From JAXGQD01 sp964401615 (lineage in GTDB: Bacteria; Bacillota; Clostridia; Saccharofermentanales; Fastidiosipilaceae), in NCBI GenBank assembly GCA_964401615.1, contig CAYNZF010000035.1, positions 1 to 20,188 on the forward strand: a stretch of DNA of 20,188 bases. Direction: 5' to 3'. The notes under the pieces were generated by a model. That model saw nothing but the letters and a program-made list of their open reading frames with translations. It was not told the DNA's origin and made no database searches. Positions within the stretch are counted from its first letter, which is position 1. Each line of letters starts with the position of its first letter. The translations under genes and the position numbers were made by a program. This document shows, in pieces, positions 7,927-15,472 of this stretch.

Positions 7927-9054
7927 TTACTGTTTTAAAGCGTTGGCACTGTCGATTTCTTCTTTGAATCTTTCAATCAGACGTTCGCGATTCTGACCGG
8001 CCCAGACTGCGTCATATTCGATAACGTTGAGGTCGTTGAGAGAGATAAGCCCTTCAGTGACTTTGGCGTTGGTGTTGACGGGCAGGCGATTGCTTTTTGA
8101 TTCGATGTAGCATTCCTGCCCACGTTCGGACATCAGCCAATCGATGAACAGTTTAGCGTTCTCAACTTCATCAGCAGGTCCATTAGCGATCAATGCCGCA
8201 GCGCCAACTTCGAAACCGGTGCCATCATCAGGGAAGACCACTTCTACGGGATATCCCTCAACTGCGGGCTTCATGGCGTCGTGTGAGAAGGTTATGGCAA
8301 TGGCTGCTTCACCGAGCCCGACTTCCATCGGAGGTGCGGATCCGGCCTTTGTGTATTGACGAACATTGTCATTCAACTGTTCCAGATATTTGAAGGCTTC
8401 ATCTTCGCCCTTCAATTGAACCAGGGTGGATAAAACAGTATAGCTTGTGCCGGAAGTGGATGGATGGGCCATGGAAATTTGATCTTTAAACTCAGGCTTC
8501 AATAAATCATCCCATGATTTTGGGTATTCCAGATTGTTTTCTTTAAACCAGTCACTATTGCAGGCAAAGGAAATTGCGCCAACATAAATGGGGTTCCAAT
8601 TTCCTTCTTTGTCTTTATATTGATCGGGAATATTGGCAATTTCTGCACTTTGATAAGGCGTCAGCAGGCTGTTTTTAGCGGCCGCGATGTAGGTATCGGA
8701 AGACCCGCCGAACATCATCGATGCATTGGGGTTCGCTTTTTCTGCTTCGACACGTGTGACCATTTCTCCTGCAGACAAACGTACATAGTTGACCTTTATG
8801 CCGGTGTCTTTTTCAAATGAATTGAAATAGACGGGTATTTCATCTTCAGGCATGGCGGTGTATAGGGTCAATTCTTTACTTCCTGAAGGAGCAGCAGTTG
8901 TTTCGCTGGGTTTTGTTTCAGCCTCGGTCTCGCCTGCTGCGGCTTTTGTTGTTTCACTCGGCGCATCAGTGGTCTTTGTCTGACATGAAGCCAAAAAAAG
9001 CATTGATGATGTGAGGAGTAAACTTAATGTGCGTATGACGATTTTCCTTTTCAT
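7927..9054 (-). CDS. Lipoprotein substrate-binding protein of FbpA/AfuA-type ABC importer
   Basis: 375-aa extracellular solute-binding lipoprotein. The N terminus has basic residues (MKRK), a hydrophobic stretch and a lipobox LAS followed by Cys24, then a T/E/A/P-rich linker to about residue 60. The binding domain starts at ELTLYTAMPE and contains FEKDTGIKVNYVRLSAGEM, the pattern of the Fe3+/organophosphate binding-protein family. The region where iron-binding members carry an adjacent tyrosine pair reads GEAAIAITFSHD (248-259), with no tyrosine, so ferric iron is doubtful. Related AfuA- and PhnS-type proteins bind sugar phosphates or phosphonates. The start is ATG 9054, with AAGGAG 6 nt upstream; a longer frame from 9108 would bury the signal peptide. 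It is the first gene of the importer operon, preceded by a 118-bp gap with promoter-like elements and the response-regulator gene. Confidence 0.93.
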   Translation of the reverse strand: MKRKIVIRTLSLLLTSSMLFLASCQTKTTDAPSETTKAAAGETEAETKPSETTAAPSGSKELTLYTAMPEDEIPVYFNSFEKDTGIKVNYVRLSAGEMVTRVEAEKANPNASMMFGGSSDTYIAAAKNSLLTPYQSAEIANIPDQYKDKEGNWNPIYVGAISFACNSDWFKENNLEYPKSWDDLLKPEFKDQISMAHPSTSGTSYTVLSTLVQLKGEDEAFKYLEQLNDNVRQYTKAGSAPPMEVGLGEAAIAITFSHDAMKPAVEGYPVEVVFPDDGTGFEVGAAALIANGPADEVENAKLFIDWLMSERGQECYIESKSNRLPVNTNAKVTEGLISLNDLNVIEYDAVWAGQNRERLIERFKEEIDSANALKQ

Positions 9055-9091
9055 TGTGTTCTCCTTTTCTAATGTAAAGGTCTTAATAAAC

Positions 9092-9119
9092 ATACTATAA
9101 AAGTTCACATGAAAATCAA
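9092..9119 (-). promoter_or_regulatory. Candidate promoter and operator of the importer operon
   Basis: In the 118-bp gap upstream of the binding-protein gene, reading the minus strand, TTGATT (9114-9119) could be a -35 and TAGTAT (9092-9097, 16-bp spacer) or TATAGT (9094-9099, 14-bp spacer) a -10. Between them lies the 10-bp near-perfect palindrome TTCACATGAA (9104-9113). A weak T-run further upstream (around 9136-9145) may end the regulator transcript. The linked AraC-type regulator is the natural candidate to act here; this is inferred. Confidence 0.35.
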
Positions 9120-9172
9120 CTATACAGAGGATTACGAAAAAAATTAGCTCTCCGGACGCTTATCTATGCGAG

Positions 9173-10792
9173 TTAAGATTTATTACCGTAAATAAATTGC
9201 GCACGATACTCGCTGGGGGGCATACCGTAATGCTTCTTGAATAAATAACTGAAATAATGCGCTTCGCTGTAACCCGAGCTTTCAGCAATCTCCCGGAGTT
9301 TGAGCTCTGTTTTGCTGAGTTGACTGCAAGCATTTTCGAGGCGAATCCGTGTTAAGTAGCCAACAAAAGTTTCCCCCGTTTCTTGAGAAAAAATCGTCGA
9401 AAAGTGATTGGGGCTGTAACCAACATGCTGCGCGACATCCTGCAAGCTTAATTCAACGTTAGAAAAATTTTCTTGAATAAAAGTTCTGGCCTCACTGATC
9501 TCTTTGTTGTAGCGGTACTGACCTTGACGGCGCAAAATGACATACAAGTCAATCAACTCACGTGCCAGATCTTTACTGGACTCGAGGCTTTCGGATCTTT
9601 TAAAAATCTGATCGGCTTGATCGGCATATTCGACATGTGCTTTCAAATCATGGCCCATCTTGGCCAGCAATTTTCCGATCGTCATGGTGAGGTTCATGGT
9701 CAGATAATAGCGGTAGAGAATACTCTGTACCTCTTGATCGTTACCGGTACGGAAGTACTTGTCGATGAATTGGTCGCGATTGGCTGTTTCAATGTAACCC
9801 AGTACATCGGTCAAACCATGTTCAGTAGAAAAATCAATGCCCGATTGTGCCAGACTGTCCCAATCGTTGTTTTGTGAATCCGTTTTGCCATGCTCATGTC
9901 CCAGACTGTAAATTGTCCCGCTGCGCAAATCCGTATGATTTGCGAAAGCAATTTTGGCGGATTGCCAGGCAGAGGGCAGCTCACTCAATCTCTGCACTGA
10001 CATTCCTATACCTATTGGGGACTGCAAGTCAAGATACAAGGACATTTCATGTAAAAAGGCCTGCATCGCCCCGTACATGTGATTGATGACCTGATCGATC
10101 TCTGCCGCGCCGGCCAAAAAAACCAAACGATGGCCTTCACGCGAAAAAATGAGCAGATCCGGATATTTGTCGAGATTTTCATGCGCGAGTTTCAGGATCT
10201 GGCGCTGCTCCAAACGCGTGAAGTGACTGAGATCGGTATAGGCTACAATAAATTCACGAAAAGCGGTCAATGAAATCTGCAATTCCGCTGCACGTGTCTG
10301 AGCTTCGGACACGCTCAGTCCACCGCTCAAAAGCTGATTCAGAAAATGTTCGATCAAGATATGCTTTTTATCAGGATCAGGAGAATCGTTTTGAAATTTC
10401 AGCAAGTCGTTTTTCTCACGTTCGATATCGACCGCGACTTTGTTTAGTGTTTCGATGAGTTGCTGGCCTGTTATCGGCTTCAGTAGATAATCATTGACAC
10501 CGAGGCTTATTGCTTGCTGAGCATACGAGAATTCATCATGCCCGGATAAAATAATGATTCTCATCCATGGCATCGTGCGGCGCACCTGCTGACAAAGCTC
10601 CAGCCCGTCCATAAAGGGCATGCGTATATCAGTAATTAAAACATCCGGTTTCAATTCCTGCAGCTGTGGGAGAGCCATTTCACCATCAGGGGCCTCGCCC
10701 ATCAAGTGATACATGGAGGTATTGACGTCCAGGGCGTTGCGGATGCCTTCTCTTATCATGTCTTCATCATCGACCACAAAAATTCTCAGCAT
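9173..10792 (-). CDS. YesN-type response regulator with AraC DNA-binding domain
   Basis: 539-aa two-component response regulator. The receiver domain (1-120) has the acidic pair D8/D9, phospho-acceptor D55 in LITDIRMP, S83 in ILSGHDE and K105 in LLKPI. A long middle region of about 300 residues has no motif I recognise, as is usual for YesN proteins. The C-terminal ~110 residues form two AraC helix-turn-helix units: LSLQDVAQHVGYSPNHFSTI and LREIAESSGYSEAHYFSYLF, followed by GMPPSEYR. ATG 10792 has AAAGGA 5 nt upstream; a GTG at 10822 would add ten residues without a good ribosome site. It lies 42 bp after the histidine kinase stop and directly upstream of the importer operon, which it most likely controls. 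Confidence 0.95.
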   Translation of the reverse strand: MLRIFVVDDEDMIREGIRNALDVNTSMYHLMGEAPDGEMALPQLQELKPDVLITDIRMPFMDGLELCQQVRRTMPWMRIIILSGHDEFSYAQQAISLGVNDYLLKPITGQQLIETLNKVAVDIEREKNDLLKFQNDSPDPDKKHILIEHFLNQLLSGGLSVSEAQTRAAELQISLTAFREFIVAYTDLSHFTRLEQRQILKLAHENLDKYPDLLIFSREGHRLVFLAGAAEIDQVINHMYGAMQAFLHEMSLYLDLQSPIGIGMSVQRLSELPSAWQSAKIAFANHTDLRSGTIYSLGHEHGKTDSQNNDWDSLAQSGIDFSTEHGLTDVLGYIETANRDQFIDKYFRTGNDQEVQSILYRYYLTMNLTMTIGKLLAKMGHDLKAHVEYADQADQIFKRSESLESSKDLARELIDLYVILRRQGQYRYNKEISEARTFIQENFSNVELSLQDVAQHVGYSPNHFSTIFSQETGETFVGYLTRIRLENACSQLSKTELKLREIAESSGYSEAHYFSYLFKKHYGMPPSEYRAQFIYGNKS

Positions 10793-10834
10793 AGTAATCC
10801 TTTGTGCACTTCCATTGTTCACCTCATCGCTCGG

Positions 10835-12403
10835 TCAAGTTGCCGTGATTCTTTCGGAAGGTGAGGGCAGGTGTTTGTATTGTAACGAATCTTTTCTATT
10901 ATAGGCAAAAGAAACCAGAGCTCCTTCACCGGGCTTTCCATCAATTTCCAATTTACAACCGTAGTAGAGCCAAAGCCGAGAAGCGACGTTGATCAAACCA
11001 TAACCGCCCTTGTCCGTGCTGGTGCTGTATTGTGAAGCGTATGCGGTTTGGTCCCGGGTCACTTTTGCCAGACGTTCCCGCAGATCCAGCAGTCGTTCAG
11101 GATCGATCCCCTGACCGGTATCTTTCACACTGAAAATAACTTGCTCACCCTGGAGTATACCGCTGATCGAAATGTTTCCCTGTCCGTAGCGTTTACCTTT
11201 TATTCCGTGATAAATGGCGTTTTCAACCAGGGGCTGCAGGGTGAATTTCAGAATTGGTAACTGAAGGATTTCGGGATCGATCGAAATGTCGTAAGTGATT
11301 TTTTTTCCGTATCGAAAACGTTGAATTTCAAGATAGCTTTTCACGTGTTCGACTTCGACTTCCACGGTGATGATTTCTTCACCGCCTGAAAGACTCAAGC
11401 GCAGAAACTTGGTGAAAGCCATGGTCATGTCAATAACATCCTGATAGCGTTCCTGCTCTGCCAGCCAGACGATCGTACCGAGGGTGTTGTATATGAAATG
11501 GGGCTGAATTTGGGCTTGTAAGGCCTTTAATTCAGCTTTTCGCATATTGGTTTCAGCGTTAAGTTTGTCCTCGAAATAATAATTCAATTTCACAGCCATG
11601 GCGTTCAAATCACGCGACAGGGGTTTCAATTCGAGCAGCTGTGGTTCAACGACCCTTGTTTCAAGCGAACCGTTTGCAATCTGGCCGGCAAAGTTTTCCA
11701 GTTCGAGAATCGGGTCCTGCATGTCCTTGGCCATTTTGCGTGAGATGCTGGCCGTCATCAATGCCGCTGTAATAATTAACAAAAGGATCATGACAATCAG
11801 GTAGATGAATGCTCGCTGAATGCGCCTGTTCCAATCCGCGATCTGTTGATTTCCTTCTTCGATGTAGTCGTCCAGCACCTCTCCGGTCAAGAGGCATATG
11901 GAACTGATCTCTTCATGAAGTTTTGTGTTGGTGCGGGCAGATTTTTCATCGAAAATCTGTTGTTCCAGTTCATTGACATAATGTTCGGCAGATAAAATTG
12001 ATCTTTCAGCAGCAGTCAAATATTGTTTTGACTGATCTGTGGACACAGCGAGCAGGGAAGCGATTTGTGTCCGTGCATCAGAAATAAGTTCGTGCTGGAT
12101 ACCCTCTTCGGGAGTTTTTCGGCCTGAGACGATCAGCCAGATTTCCTGATCCAGCTTTTCAACATAGCTGTTCTTCAGTTGTCGCGCACCATCGACGTTA
12201 GATATGACTCGATCATAGTTTTGTAAAGTAAGACGGATGGCAAAAAGCATAAATAAAAGCGGCACAGTCAAAATCAAGGCCAGAACGACAGCATGCCTGC
12301 GCAGCGTTGAAGCCATGCTGTGCTCATTTGAATTTTTCTTGTTTTCGGCCGGTTTAAAAGCAAGGCGATCGATTGGATCGGAATTTTTATTTTGATGCGT
12401 CAT
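10835..12403 (-). CDS. YesM/LytS-type sensor histidine kinase
   Basis: 522-aa membrane sensor kinase. Transmembrane helices at about 37-58 and 198-219 flank a ~140-residue extracellular region that is mostly helical and charged. A HAMP-like segment follows (about 220-280), then the phosphorylated histidine in LQAQIQPHFIYNTL (H302), the N-box LVENAIYHG (N394 region), DTGQGI at 428-433 and GGYGLINV at 466-473. This is the HPK8/YesM layout. ATG 12403 has GGAGG 6 nt upstream and overlaps the end of the upstream anchored binding-protein gene by 17 nt, so the two are translationally coupled. It should phosphorylate the downstream YesN-type regulator. The extracellular domain has no recognised ligand-binding fold, which fits signal input from the anchored binding protein. 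Confidence 0.95.
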   Translation of the reverse strand: MTHQNKNSDPIDRLAFKPAENKKNSNEHSMASTLRRHAVVLALILTVPLLFMLFAIRLTLQNYDRVISNVDGARQLKNSYVEKLDQEIWLIVSGRKTPEEGIQHELISDARTQIASLLAVSTDQSKQYLTAAERSILSAEHYVNELEQQIFDEKSARTNTKLHEEISSICLLTGEVLDDYIEEGNQQIADWNRRIQRAFIYLIVMILLLIITAALMTASISRKMAKDMQDPILELENFAGQIANGSLETRVVEPQLLELKPLSRDLNAMAVKLNYYFEDKLNAETNMRKAELKALQAQIQPHFIYNTLGTIVWLAEQERYQDVIDMTMAFTKFLRLSLSGGEEIITVEVEVEHVKSYLEIQRFRYGKKITYDISIDPEILQLPILKFTLQPLVENAIYHGIKGKRYGQGNISISGILQGEQVIFSVKDTGQGIDPERLLDLRERLAKVTRDQTAYASQYSTSTDKGGYGLINVASRLWLYYGCKLEIDGKPGEGALVSFAYNRKDSLQYKHLPSPSERITAT

Positions 12404-13436
12404 GATGAACCTCCGGCAAAGGGTCTGAGCATCGTTCTGCCGGCCCATGCAAGGTCATGGGGACAAGTATGCTAATAGGGTCGTGTTCAGTATTTTGACT
12501 CAATCGCTGAATCACCTCGTACATCTCGTCGACCAGTTTTTGATTGTCCGCCTCCAGGTAATAGTCGACCAGCCCTTCTTCATAAAGCCGGGTGATCTGC
12601 TTACCGCCGCCAACAGAAGTTAAAATTGTACTTCCGTCCAAATGGCTGCCGCTTTCCAGTTTGTGCTTTTTCAGGGCTGTGGCAGCACCCATCGCCATAG
12701 CATCGTTTTGAGCCAGCACAAGCCCTATCGCATCATTGTAAACCAAAGCACCGCCGGTGATTTCTTCCGCATAGGATGAGAGGCTTTCGGCGCAATAACT
12801 GTAGCGGATGGGAATTTCCAGCGAGTCAAGTTCTTTACGATAACCCCGTGATAATTCTCTTGTTATAAACGCATTCACCGGACCAACCAATTCGAGAATT
12901 TCAATCTCCAAAATATCATCTTCTTCCAGCTGACGAATCAACTTGGCCGCCCCTTGTTCATAATCGAAACTGACGTTATGACAACGTTCTTCGAAATCTT
13001 TGATACGAATAGCCTGATCGACCGCGATAATTTCGATACCCGCCTGTTCTGCTTCACTAAGCACATGCGACCAGCCTTTTTCGACGAGAGGGGAGAAGAC
13101 AATCAGATCGACCTGATAAACGATCAAAGCCCTGATCTGCTCAATTTGTGAAGCTTGCGTGCGCGTCGATTCGAGTACCATCAGCTCATCGTTGTGCTGA
13201 GCCACGGCTGTTTTGATTTTTTCGAATTGCTCTAATTTCCAATCATCTTCGGAAGGGGTCACGACAAGACCGATGACTCGAGCCGCGTTTATCTTCTCGC
13301 CGGCTTGAGTGATCGGAGTTAACATTTTATAGAGAAAGAGGCAAGCAAAAACTGCGATTAAAACAAGAAGAGCAGCAATCGCAGTGCTAAAAAAATGAGC
13401 TGAATTTTTATGCTTTAATATTTTCTTCAACCACAT
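12387..13436 (-). CDS. Membrane-anchored sugar-binding-protein-like sensor (RbsB/LacI periplasmic fold)
   Basis: 349-aa protein with one N-terminal transmembrane helix (about 15-38) and no lipobox or clear signal-peptidase site, followed by a type I periplasmic-binding fold. Family patterns are YQVDLIVFSPLVEKGW (107-122), AGIEIIAVDQAIR (132-144) and VLAQNDAMAMGAATALKKH (240-258), as in ribose- and xylose-binding proteins. It is anchored rather than released and has no transporter genes of its own type nearby. It overlaps the PfkB gene by 29 nt and the kinase gene by 17 nt. The ATG at 13436 has only a weak AGGA 12 nt upstream, consistent with coupling to PfkB translation. The likely role is ligand-sensing partner of the YesM-type kinase, as in known three-component sugar sensors such as XylFII-LytS-YesN. 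The ligand is not known. Confidence 0.85.
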   Translation of the reverse strand: MWLKKILKHKNSAHFFSTAIAALLVLIAVFACLFLYKMLTPITQAGEKINAARVIGLVVTPSEDDWKLEQFEKIKTAVAQHNDELMVLESTRTQASQIEQIRALIVYQVDLIVFSPLVEKGWSHVLSEAEQAGIEIIAVDQAIRIKDFEERCHNVSFDYEQGAAKLIRQLEEDDILEIEILELVGPVNAFITRELSRGYRKELDSLEIPIRYSYCAESLSSYAEEITGGALVYNDAIGLVLAQNDAMAMGAATALKKHKLESGSHLDGSTILTSVGGGKQITRLYEEGLVDYYLEADNQKLVDEMYEVIQRLSQNTEHDPISILVPMTLHGPAERCSDPLPEVHHDASK

Positions 13437-14318
13437 GCATGTTTTCTGTCCTAATCAAATTAAGAACATCTTCTGCCGTTCCGCGAAATGGACCTCTTAC
13501 TGGAATTTTCAGAGTAATCAGACCGGTGGCAAAAAGCAGACTGTCCGCGATATTGGACTTTAAGCGTCTGGCCAAATAGGATGCGAACACGGTATCTCCG
13601 CGTCCTGTTCGACCTGCAGTAGATTTGGGTTTGTAAGAACAAGTATAGAGATGATGTCCATCAAACACAGTCATTTCTTTATGGTACGAGATAAATACTT
13701 CTTTTGCACCCCATTCATGCAATTTCCTCGCTGCGACTTCACGGTCACTTGAACCGGTCAGTATTTCAGCTTCCTTGGCATCGACTTTGAAATAATCCAT
13801 GTAGGGCAGTAATTCAAGCTTATCCGACCAGTCTTCAAAATACATGTCACCGGAATCCAGATCTGCGTGACGCAATAAGCATTGGGCATCAACGGCCAGT
13901 TTGCCTTTTTTGGGAATCTCACGGATGAATGAAGCACTAAAATCTCCGTACATCAATCCGCCCAAATGAAAAATTTCGGCGTCAATCCCGGACAAGTCTT
14001 CCAGCTCGAAAGGATCTGTTTTAGCAATTCCATAACTCCTGCGGGTTTCATGTGTGACGTCATGATAAACATTGCGGATCGAAGTAGTCGTTTGAGCAGG
14101 CAAAACGATCAAGTCGCCCTTAAAATCGTGAAAGTGTGAGCGAATTTCGCTTTCATTCAAGCCGGCTTTCACCAGGGCAATCGATTTGGCCCCCGNNNNN
14201 NNNNNGCGTAGGGCGAATACATAATGGCTCCGCCGATTTCACGGATTTCTTCACCATCGGGTTCAACGTTGAAATCGAGAGATAAAGGTCCTAATAAAGC
14301 GATGTCATAATTTTTCAT
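13408..14318 (-). CDS. PfkB-family carbohydrate kinase, interrupted by an assembly gap
   Basis: Ribokinase/PfkB-fold kinase, about 303 aa once the gap is filled. From ATG 14318 (AGGAA 5 nt upstream) the frame reads MKNYDIALLGPLSLDF, then EIGGAIMYSPYA, the typical PfkB N terminus with the GG substrate motif. After the N run the frame resumes with GAKSIALVKAGL. The C-terminal ATP-site motif is GRTGRGDTVFASYLA, with the catalytic aspartate in GRGD (GAGD is the commoner form). The stretch with 10 N does not keep frame (911 nt in total); a true gap of 8, 11 or 14 nt would. I therefore treat it as one intact gene, not a pseudogene. The family phosphorylates sugars or nucleosides; the substrate is unknown. 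It begins 30 bp after the mgtC-like stop and overlaps the sensor gene by 29 nt. Confidence 0.88.
14196..14205. other. Assembly gap (10 N)
   Basis: Ten undetermined bases inside the PfkB-family gene. The flanking frames match consecutive parts of the same domain (…YSPYA | GAKSIALVK…), so the join is probably correct, but the length is not reliable. Confidence 1.
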
Positions 14319-14348
14319 CTGTGTTCCTGCTTTCTGTTCAGTTCAATT

Positions 14349-15056
14349 TTAGTTAGGCGCGATGTCAATTTGGCGAATAAAGGAAAAACGTTCCAGAATC
14401 TCATCGGGCTGACTTTGTGCTTTCAGGTCGCTCGCAATAGAACGAGCAATCACATGGGCCGTGATGATCGTGTCTTCGGTTTCACTCAACTCTTTGTCAT
14501 AGAGAATTTCTGACGAAATCATACGATATTTATTCGACTCCAAAATTCTGCCGATTTCTTTCAAATTGGAGGAGGGACTGGCAAAACTGATCACCATATC
14601 GAAGGTGCGTCGGTTCACGATCAAGGTTTTTTCCAATTTTGATACAACGCGCAAGACCAGCAAAACTGCAAGCGTGATCGCTATGCCTTCGAAAATAAAT
14701 CCGGCTCCGACAGCGATTCCTATGCAAGCCACGCTCCAGAGTGTAGCGGCAGTCGTTAAACCGTGAACATTGTCCTTTCCTTTTATGATGGTCCCGGCAC
14801 CCAGAAAGCCGATACCGCTTAAAATCTGAGCCGCCATTCTCGCGGGATCCACGTTGGGAGAGCTTGTCAAATATTGATCCTTCAGTTTTATACCGACGTA
14901 CATGACCAGTGTTGAGGATACGCACACGATGATGTGTGTACGCAGGCCCGCGGGGCGGTTTTTTCGCTCTCGATCATATCCAATCACGGACGAACAAAGC
15001 GTGGCCACAGTCAATAATCCAAGAAACTCCAAAGCGTTTGAAAAATCCAGAGGCAT
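14349..15056 (-). CDS. MgtC/SapB-family membrane protein
   Basis: 235-aa MgtC-family protein. The N-terminal ~135 residues are membrane-embedded and carry the family motifs: GYDRERKNRPAGLRTHIIV (26-44), DPARMAAQILSGIGFLGAGT (70-89) and VHGLTTAATLWSVACIGIAV (97-116). The C-terminal ~100 residues are a soluble ACT-like domain (LKEIGRILESNKYRMISSEI). ATG 15056 has AAAGGAG 6 nt upstream. Characterised MgtC proteins affect growth at low Mg2+ and, in Salmonella, inhibit the F1Fo ATP synthase and influence phosphate uptake; many homologues have no known function. It lies 30 bp before the PfkB gene and may head the sensor operon. A long upstream region (15057-15472) could hold its leader and promoter. 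Confidence 0.93.
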   Translation of the reverse strand: MPLDFSNALEFLGLLTVATLCSSVIGYDRERKNRPAGLRTHIIVCVSSTLVMYVGIKLKDQYLTSSPNVDPARMAAQILSGIGFLGAGTIIKGKDNVHGLTTAATLWSVACIGIAVGAGFIFEGIAITLAVLLVLRVVSKLEKTLIVNRRTFDMVISFASPSSNLKEIGRILESNKYRMISSEILYDKELSETEDTIITAHVIARSIASDLKAQSQPDEILERFSFIRQIDIAPN

Positions 15057-15472
15057 AATAGGCTCCTTTCGTGCACATCGATTACTGCTGAGGACAAACT
15101 CGCATCAGTACCGGAATGTTTCAAATACCTGTAGAGAAGTGGTATTGCATTCAAAACATGAAACAACGCATTGCCAGTCAAACAATCGATCTTATCTGAA
15201 CGTCTATATCCGTTTGTATTTTCGGAGAATCCAATTAAGTCAAGACGCAGTGCTTTCATTAGCTTTACCGGCAATTTTTTCTAAGGTAGCATTGCAAAAT
15301 TTTCAAGTCAAACGAAAGGCTGGTTTATGTAAGAAAATGCAAAGTGCGCATTTAATGAGCCTTACAAAAATTTTCGCTAAGAAAATGTACGAAATGAAAA
15401 AACTATTATTGAATTGAATAAATCCACATAAGACGATATAAAAGCAGGAGATAGTATAGAAGGGAGTATTGT
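15057..15472. other. Divergent intergenic region between the mgtC-like gene and the SDR gene
   Basis: 416 bp of AT-rich DNA with no gene I can support. The right end holds the SDR promoter. On the minus strand a -35-like TTGACT lies at 15238-15243, which would give an mgtC leader of roughly 150 nt. Two possible leader stems are TGGTATTGC/GCATTGCCA (15140-15148 with 15168-15176, one mismatch and one wobble) and TACTG/CAGTA (15083-15087 with 15106-15110) with an inner GAG/CTC. I looked for the conserved GAGGCTCC core of the Mg2+ M-box riboswitch and did not find it. Confidence 0.5.
15414..15442 (+). promoter_or_regulatory. Sigma-A-type promoter of the SDR gene
   Basis: TTGAAT (-35, 15414-15419), a 17-bp spacer and TATAAA (-10, 15437-15442) lie upstream of the SDR start at 15473 with its AAGGGAG ribosome site (15460-15466). 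Spacing and hexamers are close to consensus. Confidence 0.65.

Noticed and set aside
4910..9054. Calling the importer a ferric iron transporter fbpABC
   Set aside because: The architecture fits, but the binding protein lacks the iron-ligand tyrosine pair and the operon carries phosphoester hydrolases, so no iron symbol was assigned.
13408..14318. PfkB gene as a pseudogene
   Set aside because: The only break is the run of N; both flanks are in frame with consecutive parts of the same domain if the gap is 8, 11 or 14 nt.
15011..15274. 87-aa minus-strand frame upstream of the mgtC-like gene
   Set aside because: It overlaps the mgtC start out of frame, has no clear ribosome site and no recognisable sequence, so it is more likely part of the leader region.
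15057..15300. M-box Mg2+ riboswitch before the mgtC-like gene
   Set aside because: The conserved GAGGCTCC core and its partner elements are not found on the minus strand.
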